Positions 10,840 to 21,594 of a stretch of 64,000 nt of DNA are shown here, piece by piece. Positions within the stretch are counted from its first letter, which is position 1, and each line of letters opens with the position of its first letter. Below the pieces are notes generated by a model. It made no database searches. It had not been told where the DNA came from and saw nothing but the letters and a program-made list of their open reading frames with translations. The translations under genes and the position numbers were made by a program. The stretch is from Chinchilla lanigera (Eukaryota; Chordata; Mammalia; Rodentia; Chinchillidae), in contig NW_004955427.1 of NCBI RefSeq assembly GCF_000276665.1, forward strand, positions 2,632,509-2,696,508. The letters are read 5' to 3'.

Positions 10840-12256
10840 TATAACTAGAATCAAGAACTCTTTAGGAAATGACTTTTCAGAGATATCTGCAGTATCCTAC
10901 CTCTTCAACTTGCTAGGGATGAGAAATTGCTCCCTGTTTGGCCTCACACTCAGTTCTTTTGTACCAAACTGTAGTATTGTTTATGACTGCCCCCAGAAAA
11001 TCTCTGTAATAGCATAAAAAGGAAGAACAACTGATCACAACAACTATGTCACCCTGGCTAGAGTAGTACAATCAGTAACAGCAATAGCATCCAACACAGT
11101 CTAGAAAGTGACATACTGTGATAACTGTTAATTTTCTACCTTTAACCACAGGTACAAAATTTATAGTTATACAAAAAAATCTAAAAAATAATCAGAAAAT
11201 TGTATGCAGCAAATATCCACTCTATAAGGTGATTTTATCCTCAGGAGATAAAATTTAAAAGGGATAAGAGGGAAAAAGTAGAGAAGTAAAACAGAAAGAG
11301 ATCAGAAGCAAGGTTGAAGGACAAAGGAAAATTACCTAATCTTTGAGAAACTGGTGAAGATAGGAGGGAAAAAAATAAGAAAACAGAAACAAAGCAATAA
11401 ATCTAAAAATAATGTTCACATTCATGGAAAAGCAAAAACAAACAATAAAAGCAAACAAAAAAATATTTCTCTGTGATTTCAAACATCATTTTCTTTTGGG
11501 GTCTACAGTTTTGTGATAGTGTCCATTTTGAAGCATGTCTCTGCTGTCACTGATAGAAGAGGCAGACAGAACTCAGATCTGTGCTGGATGATCCCAGAAA
11601 TCCTACAGCAATCAACCTTACAGAAGTTCAGGCTGACCCTGGACTCTGATTGTAGGGTTGTGGCCTGAGTTGTTCAGCTTATAACACCCTGGGTGTCTCT
11701 TACCAGCCTGACCACAGCTCCCTGACACCAGACATTTCCCGTGATTGTTCCTCACCCAGTCATGGTGGGATTTCAACACTAAAAGCCCTGAGATGAAACC
11801 ACCCCATGGCTACTCTGAGTATTGGGTTCAGTTGTGCCCTCCCTAAGGTGACAACTGGCCAAGGACCTGCTCCAGGAAACACAGCAGTCATTTTGATAGA
11901 GTCACTCACCAGCTGCTGTAGTGCACAGCATTCAGTGCCCTATCCACTGGTGAGTTTCTCCCTGGAGGCCTCTGGAGTTACCAACCCTGCCTGGCCCTCT
12001 GTATGTTTAACCCTCCTCTCACACCATGAGCCAAGAGCCAGGGAGAAAGTACAGTTTGGCACCTCCTTTTTCGGCATTGTGTTCTGTATTTCCAGTTCCT
12101 CTGTGGGCTCCAATTTTCCCTTGTGATCCTTCCGGGACGTGGGAATCTATCTCCTTCCTTCTTTGTTTCCCCAAGTTGTTATTTTCCAATGGCTAGATTC
12201 CAAAATTCAGAGAGGTTGATTTGTTGCTGTTTACTGCTGTGCCATCTTACAAGTCC
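10840..12256 (-). mobile_element. L1 5' UTR, minus strand
   Basis: About 1.4 kb between the ORF1 start and the probable 5' end of the minus-strand L1. The outer 450 bases are richer in GC, as L1 promoters are. The 5' terminus carries AAGATGGC, resembling the YY1-type start of L1 promoters. The inner part is A-rich in L1 sense. A frame of 106 codons on the other strand (11806-12126) is not a gene. Confidence 0.65.
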
Positions 12257-12889
12257 TCAAGCAAAAGCTATAATATGAGGAACTAGAACAAGAGTGAATG
12301 ATCTAGAGCATTAATAGTGGGAATTTTAAAATTAATTTGTCTGATTTTTCCCTATGGGTGATAATTATACTTGAAGACAGATAATTGAATATTTAATAAA
12401 AACGATCCATAAATAGAATTGACAATACAAATTGGGAAGTTGTTGAAGTTTTTCATTCCCTTTCCATACATGTGTACAGTTTCCATCTTAGAACCCTGTC
12501 ACCTTTAAAGTGAAAAGAAGGTTTATCAATGTTAAATAATATGCCCTTGGGAGCTCTATGCATAAATGCATTTGTCTTCCCATTACTCCATTAGCTAGAG
12601 GTCAAATTCTTCCACTCAAAGCTCCACCCTCTGGACTACAGGCTAGTAGAGAAATAAAAGATAAAAATGGATATTATCGCTCCAGTAAAATCTTTATAAC
12701 TTGACCTGAAAATTACACAAGTAAGAATACTAAAAAAAATGTAATAGTTAACTGTGGTGTCAACATGAATAACAAGTGGTTCTCTTCAAAAGAAAAAAAA
12801 AAAAAGAAATGGTTTATTGATTTAATATAGGTGATTTGTTTAACATAATTTTGGATATGTCCAGATAATTGTCTTACTTAAGAGGGAAG
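12257..12889. other. unassigned AT-rich stretch
   Basis: Nothing recognised apart from a short A-run near 12790. Confidence 0.4.
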
Positions 12890-13330
12890 ATTCATCCTGG
12901 ATAAGAGTGACACCAATGAATAGGCTTATAGTCTGGATGGAATAAAAAAGGTAAAAAGAAGGAAGTCTCACTCTACTTCGTCAGAGGAGCTGCGGTTTCC
13001 ACCATCACCTTTGGACATCTATATTCAGGCTTCCAACACAGACTCTTCACCCTTCCAGTGCAGACCCTTCAGCTCCCTGATGTGGACTCACAACGGAACT
13101 CTGCAATGAGGTCCAGGACTTTGACTTTTACCTGGATCCTTCAGATCTCCATTATGCAAGTGACCCTTTCGCATTCTTTCATACCTGACTCTGCAGGTCA
13201 CCATTGTAAGTCTACTTTGTAAAAAAATATATATAGATATAGATATATCTATATAGATATGTAAAATTATTATTATTATAGACCTATTCCTCTAGTGAAT
13301 CCTAACTGCTACAAATGCAGATATCTATTT
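12890..13330 (+). mobile_element. possible old LTR-like repeat
   Basis: Contains GGATGGAATAAAAAAGG, CTTTTACCTGGATCCTTCAG and a final CCTATTCCTCTAGTGAATCC-like piece, an order I associate with an old ERVL-type mammalian LTR. Family not named; low confidence. Confidence 0.35.
13222..13262. repeat. AT-rich (GATATA)n-like simple repeat
   Basis: Alternating ATATAGATATAGATATATCT units, partly self-complementary. Confidence 0.85.
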
Positions 13331-13439
13331 TCCTTCAAATAGTAAGCAGTTATGTTGGCTGTTTCTGAAATTACTGGAAATGTGTTCAGACTACCAGAAC
13401 ATAAAAGGAACTGATTCTAAATCTCATTGGAATCTAAAC

Positions 13440-14520
13440 AATAAACATTTATGTATTTTAAGCCAAGACATTGTCCTTTTCATGCTACTTACATTCATAT
13501 GGTCCAATTTCCCTCCCATTCTACATAGATCCCTCCACAAAGAAAAATTTGGCATGTGCCTTCCAATTTATGTTTTCATATTTTTGTTACATTTATGAAG
13601 ACAAAAGTAATATGTAATATTGCTTTAGATTCAATCTAGATAAAGTCTACTGTATAATATAAATCATCTTGACACTTACATCTTACTGCACTTTCAAGAT
13701 TTCTCCGTGTTGTTATATACTGCTTCGGTTTACTTTATTTGGTGTTATTTTTCAACAAATGAATAAACCATACCTGATCGATTCTTTATTGATCCATATC
13801 AAATTACTTCCAGGTTTGTACTATCACAAAAATACAACAATGAACATTTTTACCTGTCTTTCTGTGTACATGAGCAAGAGATTCCAGATCAACTTAGATC
13901 TATCTAAGGTCTAAAGGTTTTTCAATTTAGATACTGGAATACATCTAACAAAAACTGATGGAAAGTTCAATATTCCTACCAACTATGGATAAGATCTTTT
14001 ATACAAATGATTGAAAACATTTTCATGCTTTTTTTTCAGTTGTGGGGAATTGACATATATATATAACACATCTCAATTCTTTTTTCACCCCTTCCCCTCA
14101 TCTTTCTCATTCTTTCCTCCATCTCTTTGTCTTCCTCCCTTTTGCAAAAAGCCTATCTGCTTACTTCCTCTTCTCTTTTATTTTGCTCTTTGTCTATACT
14201 TTGGGTTTCTCATAAGAAACTCATGTGATATTTAAGCTTGTGAGTCAGATTTACTTCACTCAAAATTATGGTCTTGAGATAAATCCATTTTCTTATAAAT
14301 TACTCAAATGCATTCTTCATGGCAGGGTAGTTTTTGATATCTGCAAAGCAAATGGACGTTAAATAGTATCTCTTTTTATTTCCCTCTGACTACTAGCTAG
14401 CTACCCATTGATATTTAGGTTTCCTTACGTTTACTTCTTCTTTGAACTGATGGTCCATATTTTTGACCCAGTTTTATAGTTACCAGTCATTTTTTCCAGC
14501 ATTGTTTATATAATATCTCT
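13440..14520 (-). mobile_element. degenerate L1 3'-end fragments
   Basis: Antisense remnants of late L1 ORF2 and 3' UTR: the GGTGTTATTTTTCAACAAATG and CAACAATGAACATTTTTACC blocks, then TTTACTTCACTCAAAATTATG with TTGAGATAAATCCATTTTC and the TTTGAACTGATGGTCCATAT region. Heavily mutated, older than the L1 pair to the left. At least two fragments may be involved. Confidence 0.5.
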
Positions 14521-14524
14521 ATAT

Positions 14525-14582
14525 ATCTTGTCATAAAGTGGCCACAAGTATACATCTTGTCATAAAGTGGCCACAAGTATAA
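14525..14582. repeat. perfect 29-bp tandem duplication
   Basis: The unit ATCTTGTCATAAAGTGGCCA plus 9 more bases occurs twice in a row, 29 bases apart, essentially without mismatch. A recent local duplication. Confidence 0.95.
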
Positions 14583-15405
14583 AGTTTCAAAAAAGTTAGA
14601 TATAAAAAGATTTTTATATTTGAATATAAAAAGAGACCAAATAATCAAGTGTCTGTGATAACTTTGATGCTAATATCCTTTCAAATTCATGTTTTAAATG
14701 ATATATCAAATAATGTTATTGTAGGACTATTTATTTCTCTATCACTCACATTTTAATATGCATTTTACTGAAACTTTTAATAAGCATATTCAACATCAAA
14801 ATGTGTTACCATTGAGCCACATTTTCCATAATTTACACTTTTCTGAAATAATTTATCTTCACTTCTAATGAGATAAATTTTGAAACTGTGCTTGACACAC
14901 TCACAATCTTTATTCCAAGATAGCAAGTACCATTGCTGTTCATAATCTTCACAATATGGTCACATAGTACATTACTTTTTGTGCCCATTATCTTCCACTC
15001 ACCTCTTCATGTCCTCTCTTCACCTGTTTTCTTTCTACATTTTAGCTACTGTATCACCAGGATCTTATGGGTCTGGCTTTGTTAGAATCACTCAGTGGAA
15101 CCCCGACAGAAAAGGAGGGAGAGCGAAGTTGAGGTTGGCTCCCAGTCTTGGCATTCACCTCAGTCTGGCTGCATCAGTAGGCACAACATCATTGTTCTTT
15201 TAAGTGGGGCGTAACATCAATTTTGTCTTAATGGCACATTGTTATGGATGTATAACACCCATGTTTATTCTTTAGAATACTTCTATTGATGAATTATTAA
15301 TTTTAATTTTATGCGTTTTATTATATTTAATGAGTACTTAATGGGAAAATATAAAGAAGATAAAGTATTGAATTTTTAATATTTATTGAGTTTATTTTAA
15401 AACAT
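14583..15405. other. unassigned AT-rich stretch
   Basis: No recognisable gene or repeat. An open frame at 14979-15203 has no family features. Confidence 0.4.
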
Positions 15406-15410
15406 CAAAA

Positions 15411-15776
15411 TTTTCAACATCAACTCTTTTTTGGTGTACAGAATTTTAAAAATAACAGCAAAAATAATTTCCTAAATAAACTACAATGAAAATACCAATA
15501 TAACTCTAAAACAAAAGTAATCTGTACTTCAATTATCACACCTGAGGAAGTCTTCACACATGACAATAGCATATTCCATACACATTTACCCCTTACCCTG
15601 ACAGCACATGTATTTTGCTCTCCTAGACTTTTTGTAGGACACACTTGATATCTTGGTGGTCTTGCTGTTTTTGCAGAAGTTCTTATTATATTATACAATG
15701 TGTAGTTAACAGGAGCATAAAATATCAGTAAAATAAAATATTAAGTTTTTAATACATATTGTATACTTAGAATAAA
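15411..15776 (-). repeat. piggyBac C-terminal unit, copy 3
   Basis: Third unit, about 373 bases from copy 2 by the ACTACAATGAAAATACCAAT landmark (15480 and 15853). On the minus strand it encodes RTSAKTARPPRYQVCPTKS and then a cysteine block (about 15690-15540), the best protein match to the piggyBac zinc tail. Its 3' flank becomes unique, with AATAAA-rich sequence. Confidence 0.8.
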
Positions 15777-16140
15777 CTCCAACATTTTTACATCAGCTGT
15801 GTACTTGCTAACAAAACCTAAAAGATAACATTAGAAATAAATTCCTCTATAAACTACAATGAAAATACCAATAGAACTCACAACAAAAATAATCTTTACT
15901 CCAAGTGTCACAACCAAGGCAGTCTTCACACATGACATTTGCATGTTCCACGCACGTGTCTCACACTGACAGCACATGGGCTTAACTTGTATTTTCTGTG
16001 TGGCAGCCCATTCTTGTCACCTCCCTTGTTTTCCTCTTTTGTCAGAAGCTTCTTGCTATATTGTACAATATGTACTTAGTAGTAGAATAAGGTATCAATA
16101 GAATAAAATATCAAATATGTAATGAGTGCTTAAAATAGAC
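15777..16140 (-). repeat. piggyBac C-terminal unit, copy 2
   Basis: Same order of landmarks as copy 1, about 365 bases further on: a CCATGTGCTGTCAGTGTGAG cysteine block, TCATGTGTGAAGACTGCCTT, AAAGATTATTTTTGTTGTGA, GTATTTTCATTGTAGTTTAT and TACACAGCTGATGTAAAAAT. The cysteine spacing (C-C-x2-C and later CEDCL) is best preserved here. Confidence 0.8.
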
Positions 16141-16480
16141 ATCAACATTTTCACATGAGCTGTTTACTTGCTTATGAAACCTAAAGGATAACATCGAAAT
16201 GAAAACCTATGTGAACTACCACATAAATTCAAACAAAAGTCTACCACAGAAATAATCTTTGCTTCAGAGATTATACCCACGTCAGGTTTCACATATGAAA
16301 ACTATTACACTGTTACACCCAAGGCAGGCTTCTGCATGAAAACTTCATGGTTTATATGCAAGTGTTGCTTACACAAATAGCACGTATGTTTTCTTTCTGT
16401 CCATTTTTTATAGGGCACAATTGACGTATTTTTGCTTTTCCTGTTGTAGTAGGTCTTTGTGATGCTGTTCCTGCCTATTT
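16141..16480 (-). repeat. piggyBac C-terminal unit, copy 1 (transposase-proximal)
   Basis: Minus-strand Cys-rich tail plus 3' flank. It contains a CALxKxDRKKTYVLF-like piggyBac zinc-domain opening (about 16410-16370) and the downstream landmarks AGATTATTTCTGTG, GTAGTTCACATAGG and TAAACAGCTCATGTGAAAAT. Homologous to the next two units. Confidence 0.75.
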
Positions 16481-18262
16481 ACCTGTCAGCTCATGAGTGT
16501 GCTCCACAATTTTTTTTTTTTGCATACTTCCGTGGGCAGGAACATTTTGTCTTTCCTCTGCTGCAAATAATCTCTTATAAATTCCAGTCCCAACCCTCTA
16601 AGAAAATTTCTCCATGATATTTTGTGCTTGTTATTTCCTTTGTAAACTGTCAAGCTGAATGATATTTAGGATCAAGTAAAACACAACTATTGGCCAGCAC
16701 TTTGTGTTTCAAGTGACATCATAGTTGCTGCATAAGTCATCAACAACATTTACTCTGCCTTTAGTTTTGTTGTGGAACATTATCATCTCAGCCTTTCATT
16801 TTGTTGAGACTTCCCTATTAATATTTCCATCATGGTGCAACACTGACATCAGCAGTACCAGTTTGTTTTTTCTTTGCCATACACAAGGTCAATGTTATAT
16901 CTTTTTAAAATCCAAAGATTTACCATACAATTCTCTGTTTTGAAATTGCAACATTTCATTTGGAATTCTGCTTTGTTCCTTTGTACAGTTTCTACACTGG
17001 CCAACTTATGCCTGTTACCAAATTTAACATCAGTTGGAAACCAGTAAGCCAGTTGTCAAATTTCACATTCTGATAAGTTTAGGAAATGGAAGCAACAAGT
17101 CTGTTTACAACATAATTACTCTATGAATAAGGTCTATTACTATATGAACAGGACCTAGTAACTGAGTTTCAGAATAAATTTCTAACATGAAAGTATAATA
17201 TATCTTCCAATCTACAAGGGCATAAATTTTTATACCATATTTTGAAGGTTTTCCTGATAAATAATGGCTAAAGGTACAGGACCATTGAAATACAGCAAGA
17301 TGTTCGTCAATAGTCATGTATTTCGATGTGTAAATTAGCATTTTGGAAGAAAAACCCTCTCAAACACTAAGCAGATAGCAGCCAGGTTATCAATTCTTTT
17401 TTTCTATGAGGATGGCTTTGTCATCTAACCTTGGCAATTTTAAAGGAAACCAAATCTCTTCAGTGTCATTGTCATCTACAAACCTCCAGTCCAAGTCCAT
17501 AAGTCTTTCACATCAGGAAGTCTTTTACATTCCTGCAATGACCATGAGAGAACTCTGCTAAGTACAGCAGATCTATGAATGCTTTCAGCTCAGCTAGTGA
17601 GGTGCCATAGAAAGCATATTGTTAGTATGCCTATCAGTGTACACAGAACATTTTACTCGTATTTTATCGTTTGTGTATTTCACAACATCTCGTAGCATTT
17701 CACCTGTTACAAAAAATTTCCAACATTGAATGGCAGTGCTGCCATTCTGCCCAACAAGTTTTCCCCTTAGTAAGATCCTCACTATGTTTTCAGACCTAGT
17801 TCTAACAGTGGGTTATTTCATTTGGTTTCATAATGATTTTGTACCATTTCAACTAGTCAGATACGTACTAGCATTGCTGCTTTCTTCATCATCTGAATCA
17901 GGGGGGTCTTCATTTCCTGTGTCTGTGTCAGTCCATTCAGGCTCCATTTCACTCTCATAGGCGAGGCTTCCTCCTTTCTCTTGACTGTAGGGGTCAGGTG
18001 CTTGGAATTCTGAGCACTGCGAGCCCAGCCCCAAAGAACAAATTCTCTAGGCCACCGTCATTCTGGAACTTGGTGCTCTAGGGCTCTCTTCTCAAAGCAG
18101 CTTCTTTCACTTTTGCAATTTTGAGGCAACAAAGGGTGGAGTCCTGCTGGTTTTTGTGATGCCCTCAGGCCATTTTTTCTATTGTCTAATCCCGAAGTAG
18201 TTGGTTTTTTGTTGCTAATCTTTTCAGCAATCACGTTCTTTTCTGTATCATTGCAGTCCACA

Positions 18263-18435
18263 ACTTTACTGAAGTTTCCTTTCTGGCCAAATTCAAAACC
18301 CTTTAAATCATTCTACTGGGCTATTTGCTCCTGATTTTCAAGGTAGAACAGGCTAACCTAAAAGTAGCCCCTAATAGTAACCGTGTCACTGCCTGAACAT
18401 TATACTGCCTTTCAATTTCTTCTGCAAGATTTATT
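18263..18435. other. junction between piggyBac fossil and MaLR-like element
   Basis: Unassigned; may belong to either neighbour. Confidence 0.3.
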
Positions 18436-18780
18436 AAGCTACTCCCTTAATCTTAGCCTCTTGCAAAGTCTGTGGACATGAGCAAAATACATACAAATTT
18501 TCTTCCAAAGCATAACATACATGGTTTGGAGTCTAACAACCAAGGTAGTCCTTGTTCTATCTGAAACCTCCTGTGCCCAGTCTTCACCTGCTCCATTTCC
18601 CTCAGCATTCGGGTCTTCTGAGCTGTGACCAGAATCTCCCACCAAGTTCGGTTTACAGCACCGCAGGGCTGCTTCTTCAGCTGGCATCTCTAAGCCTTTC
18701 AGAACTCCTCCTGAAAGTCAGTTCCAAAGGCTTCTGAACATTATGGTCAAGTAGCACTACAGCAATGACCGCAACCCAAG
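18436..18780 (-). mobile_element. MaLR-like retroelement internal region
   Basis: The minus strand is clearly homologous to 50769-51065 and 44335-44700. Shared landmarks: GTTCAGAAGCCTTTGGAACT, GAGATGCCAGCTGAAGAAGC, GCTGTAAACCGAACTTGGTG and CTCAGAAGACCCGAATGCTG. It lies directly downstream (in sense) of the LTR at 18787-19225, so this is a 5' LTR plus internal start. Non-coding in the family; frames seen are incidental. Confidence 0.8.
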
Positions 18781-18786
18781 TACAAT

Positions 18787-19225
18787 ATCCTAGTTACTTT
18801 TCTCATTGAAAATATTCAACACCTACAAGTTAAAGAAAGAAGGGTTTATTTCAGTTAACAGTTTACAGAAGTTTCAGTCCATAGTTGTCTGGATTCAAGG
18901 CAGGGGAGCATGGAGAGGGACACTGCAGGGGGAAACAGTCATGGCAAGGTAGGCAGCAGGCCACAAGCAGCAGGCAGCAGAGGCAGAAGCAACAGACACA
19001 AGACTCCTTTCCCCATTTATCCCATCCTGACTACAAGCCTTTGGGTGGTGCTACCCACACCCAGTGTAGGCCTCCCCACTGCCCACACCCAGAACTAGAT
19101 AATTCCAACCAGTGGACTAAGCAGCACACACCCTTAGTCCCAGTTTCACATGCCCTAGATCTATCCAGTTTGAAAACTCCTGACCTATGAGTTCCTAAGG
19201 CTTTGAGGGGATCATCTAGTTACAG
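18787..19225 (-). mobile_element. MaLR-like LTR
   Basis: In sense (minus) it ends with GAAATAAACCC-type polyadenylation sequence, TTAACTTGTAGGTGTTGAA and AAAAGTAACTAGGATA, parallel to the LTR at 19895-20290. The outer edge near 19225 is approximate. It resembles rodent MT/ORR1-type ERVL-MaLR LTRs. Confidence 0.7.
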
Positions 19226-19880
19226 ATCTGTTGTGGTGGACTGACAACTGGTGGTCACCTTGTAACATCCGACTGAACTGAATCAGCATGGTGCTGCATG
19301 TGGAGGGCCCACCTGAGGGTTGTTGCCAACAGCATTAAAAAACTGGAGAGAAAGAGGTTGTGCTGTTAGTTCTCCTGGAGAAGCTTGTGGTGCTGGTTTT
19401 CCTGTTGTGAACTCAGCTGTTATCATCATCATAGCAGCTCAGGTCCTCGTTGTTGCTGAAGAGGGCTGTAGTGCTTTTGAGGGGAGCTCTGGTTCTTACT
19501 TTGAGCATTGCTTCCTGGCTCCAGTAGTAGATCCCTCAGCCTGCTGGCAGAGATCCTTCTTCCTGCTGGCAAACTTTCTATCTTCCACCACTGACCTTTG
19601 GGCCTTCTCACTGCAGATCCTTGATACAGACTTGCATGAGACATTTTTGTGGGCTCTTATCCTACAGTGGGCTTGTGGGAAGCATTGTGAAGGGCTGTAG
19701 GTGTTCAGCTGGACTCACGCAGGACATTGCTGTGGGACTCAGGCTCTAAGCTGGATTCTTTGGGTCTTCAGGGTGTGGACAGATTTCCTGTACTCTTTTG
19801 TGTTTGATTCTTTGGGTGACTATTATTAAAATAATCCTATAAATTATGTGTCCCATATTAAATTGTTTTCCTTGTAAACG
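19226..19880. repeat. unclassified long repeat, copy 1
   Basis: Direct copy of the sequence at 21595-22520. Shared landmarks: GGACTGACAACTGGTGGTCA, GTGGTGCTG, TGAGGGTTGTTGCCAACAGC, GGGGAGCTCTGGTTCTTACT, CCACTGACCTTTGGGCCTTC and the end GGTGTGGACAGATTTCCTGT then TTCTTTGGGTGACTATTATT. It is shorter than copy 2. Orientation and class unknown; the long open frame (19320-19700) reflects low stop density, not a protein family I recognise. Confidence 0.75.
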
Positions 19881-19894
19881 CTGACTACAACATC

Positions 19895-20290
19895 TGTCTT
19901 AGTTACTTTTTCCATTGTTGGACAAAATATGCAACACCCACAAGTTAAAGGAGGAAAGGTTTATTTCAGCTCACATTTTGTAATGTTTCCATCCATATTC
20001 AGCCGGCTTTAAGGCAGGGTGGCCTGGCAGAGGGGCATCAAAGCGGAGAAACAGTTCATGGCATGGCAGAACAGGCAGAAAGCAGCAAGCAGCAAACATT
20101 AGCAACAAGTCAGCCTGTCCCTTTCATATCACCCAGGATACTGCCCTTTCGGATGATGCCAGCCCCACTCAGAGTGGGCCTTCCTTTGTCCCAGTGCACA
20201 CCCTCACCCAGCCACCTTAAGCCCCACCTCCCTATGAGTACACGAGGCTTCAGGGAAACATCTACTTATAAGCCATAAAAAGCCATAACA
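19895..20290 (-). mobile_element. solo LTR, MaLR-like
   Basis: 396 bases bounded by TGTCTTAG and CATAACA on the plus strand, so in sense it runs TGTTATGG to CTAAGACA with the canonical TG/CA ends. It has an AATAAACC polyadenylation signal, TTTCCTCCTTTAACTTGTG and TTTGTCCAACAATGG before the end. Flanked by other repeats with no internal region, hence solo. Confidence 0.8.
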
Positions 20291-20811
20291 TTTGCCTCTT
20301 TCTTTCAAATCTTTGCACGCCTTATTCAATTTCCTTGACTAAAAGCAGTGACAGAGTAGCTTTATTTTTTTTTTCACTTAATGGGAATGCTTCTATGTTT
20401 ATATAATGACATTTCCTTCAGATCATTGTAAGAATAAGATGTTTCCAGTAATTTTTAGTTTCCTGAGACTGTAATTGATGGATGAGTATTAACTCATCAT
20501 GAATCCCTTTTCTGCATCTACTGATATAATTTATATTATCTTTATATATATAATGTATACATTTCTATCTTTAGTATTTAACATATTTTACACATTTCAT
20601 ATGCTAAGATAGTGCTTTATATAAATAAACTCTGAAACATAGCTGTCCCTACCCCCTTGGAGAAACTCTAGCACACACAGCTGGATAGATTTTATGCTAG
20701 TATTCAGTTTAATATGTTTGCATTTATGTTCATAAATGAGCTTTGTCTGCACTTTTTCTTCTTTGTTTCTCTTATTTTTATTTATTTGTTATTGGAGAAT
20801 TGTATTATGCT
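20291..20811. other. unassigned AT-rich stretch
   Basis: Nothing recognisable apart from TA-rich low-complexity sequence around 20530-20560. Confidence 0.4.
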
Positions 20812-21240
20812 CCTATAGTTGCTATAACAACCACAAATTTAGCAGTTTAAAACAATGCATTTTTATCTTAGAACTCTGAGGACCAGAAGCCCAAACTACA
20901 CCTCACTGTGCTAAAAGTAACGAGCAATGACACATTTCTTTCAGAGACTCCAGGGCACAGTCATTTTCTTGACTTTTCAGTTTGTAGCAACCACACACGT
21001 TCACTGGAGCATACTCCCTCTGTGTTCTCAACACCAGTGTTGGCTGGTGGAGTTTTCATTATGTCACCACTCTCTGACATTTCCTTCTGCCTTCTTCACC
21101 CATTTTTACGGCCGTTTATGATTCTATTGGGTCCACTTGACATGCAAGATTAATCTCTTTATTTTACGTTCAGCAGAGTAGAAACCTAATTCCATTTTCT
21201 ACTACTTTAATGTCTTTTTGTCATGTAACATAATCACAAG
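20812..21240 (-). mobile_element. MLT1-like LTR, antisense
   Basis: Antisense mammalian MaLR LTR: GTTGCTATAACAACCACAAA, TTAGCAGTTTAAAACAATGC, TTATCTTAGAACTCTGAGGA, CCAGAAGCCCAAA, then the diverged GGCACAGTCATTTTCTTGAC region. An old, mammal-wide family. Confidence 0.75.
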
Positions 21241-21594
21241 TTCCAGTGATTAAGATCTACAGTAGACATATTTAAACAGCTTGATGCTTATCACCGGCAT
21301 CAAAGACAGGAGCATTAAAATTAGTGAGAATATTTTCCTATCTTTTCTGAAACAATTGGTACAAATTAAAATTCAGTTTCTCCTTCAAGGTTCAAGAAAG
21401 CTCACCTTAATCAAATCTACTACTCCAACCCTAAAACCACCATTCTATTCTCTGTGTATTAGTTACGATCCTCTACAGGAAAAGGGCCATGCAATGATCA
21501 TCAGTAGACTGAAGAGTCAGAAAAACCAGTACATACTTAGTTCAAGAAGCCAGAAGACTTTGAACAAGAGGGGCCCATGATATAGCTCCAGTTC
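21241..21594. other. unassigned stretch
   Basis: No gene or repeat recognised. The 99-codon frame (21281-21580) has no family features. Confidence 0.35.

Larger units (their letters stand above)
8266..12256 (-). mobile_element. L1 retrotransposon, minus strand, internal deletion
   Basis: Reads right to left. A 5' UTR (about 12256-10840) begins with the L1-like start AAGATGGCACAGCAGTAAAC. ORF1 follows (about 10800-9780), including the coiled coil and the C-terminal KAYKGKPIKITAD-type end. It then passes directly into the late part of ORF2 (9772-8300). The ORF2 endonuclease and most of the reverse transcriptase are missing, so roughly 2.5 kb has been lost. The 3' end lacks a poly(A) tract and stops where the plus-strand L1 begins its own tail. 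It keeps a complete-looking 5' end, unusual for L1. Confidence 0.85.
15411..18262 (-). pseudogene. fossil piggyBac transposase
   Basis: Reads right to left. piggyBac transposases cut and paste DNA at TTAA. Seen in order: an acidic N-terminal part with DSDDEESS (about 17900-17880); GKLVGQNGS and FFVTGEMLRDVVKYTNDKI (about 17760-17655), the entry to the transposase domain; AELKAFIDLLYLA (about 17590-17550), the family's ELKAFIGLLYLAG block; DDKAILIEKKN then IDNLAAIC-VFE (about 17430-17365); YTSKYMTIDEHLAVFQWSCT, then KPSKYGIKIYALVD (about 17335-17215), the strongly conserved TIDEQL and KP-KYGIK blocks; and a decayed DDE remainder (17100-16500). It ends in a cysteine-rich zinc-binding tail that is present three times. 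Frameshifts and stops throughout, so it is inactive. No TTAA-flanked terminal repeats were located. The sub-family is not assigned. Confidence 0.85.

Noticed and set aside
11806..12126. 106-codon plus-strand frame
   Set aside because: Falls inside the antisense 5' UTR of the minus-strand L1; GC content explains the lack of stops.
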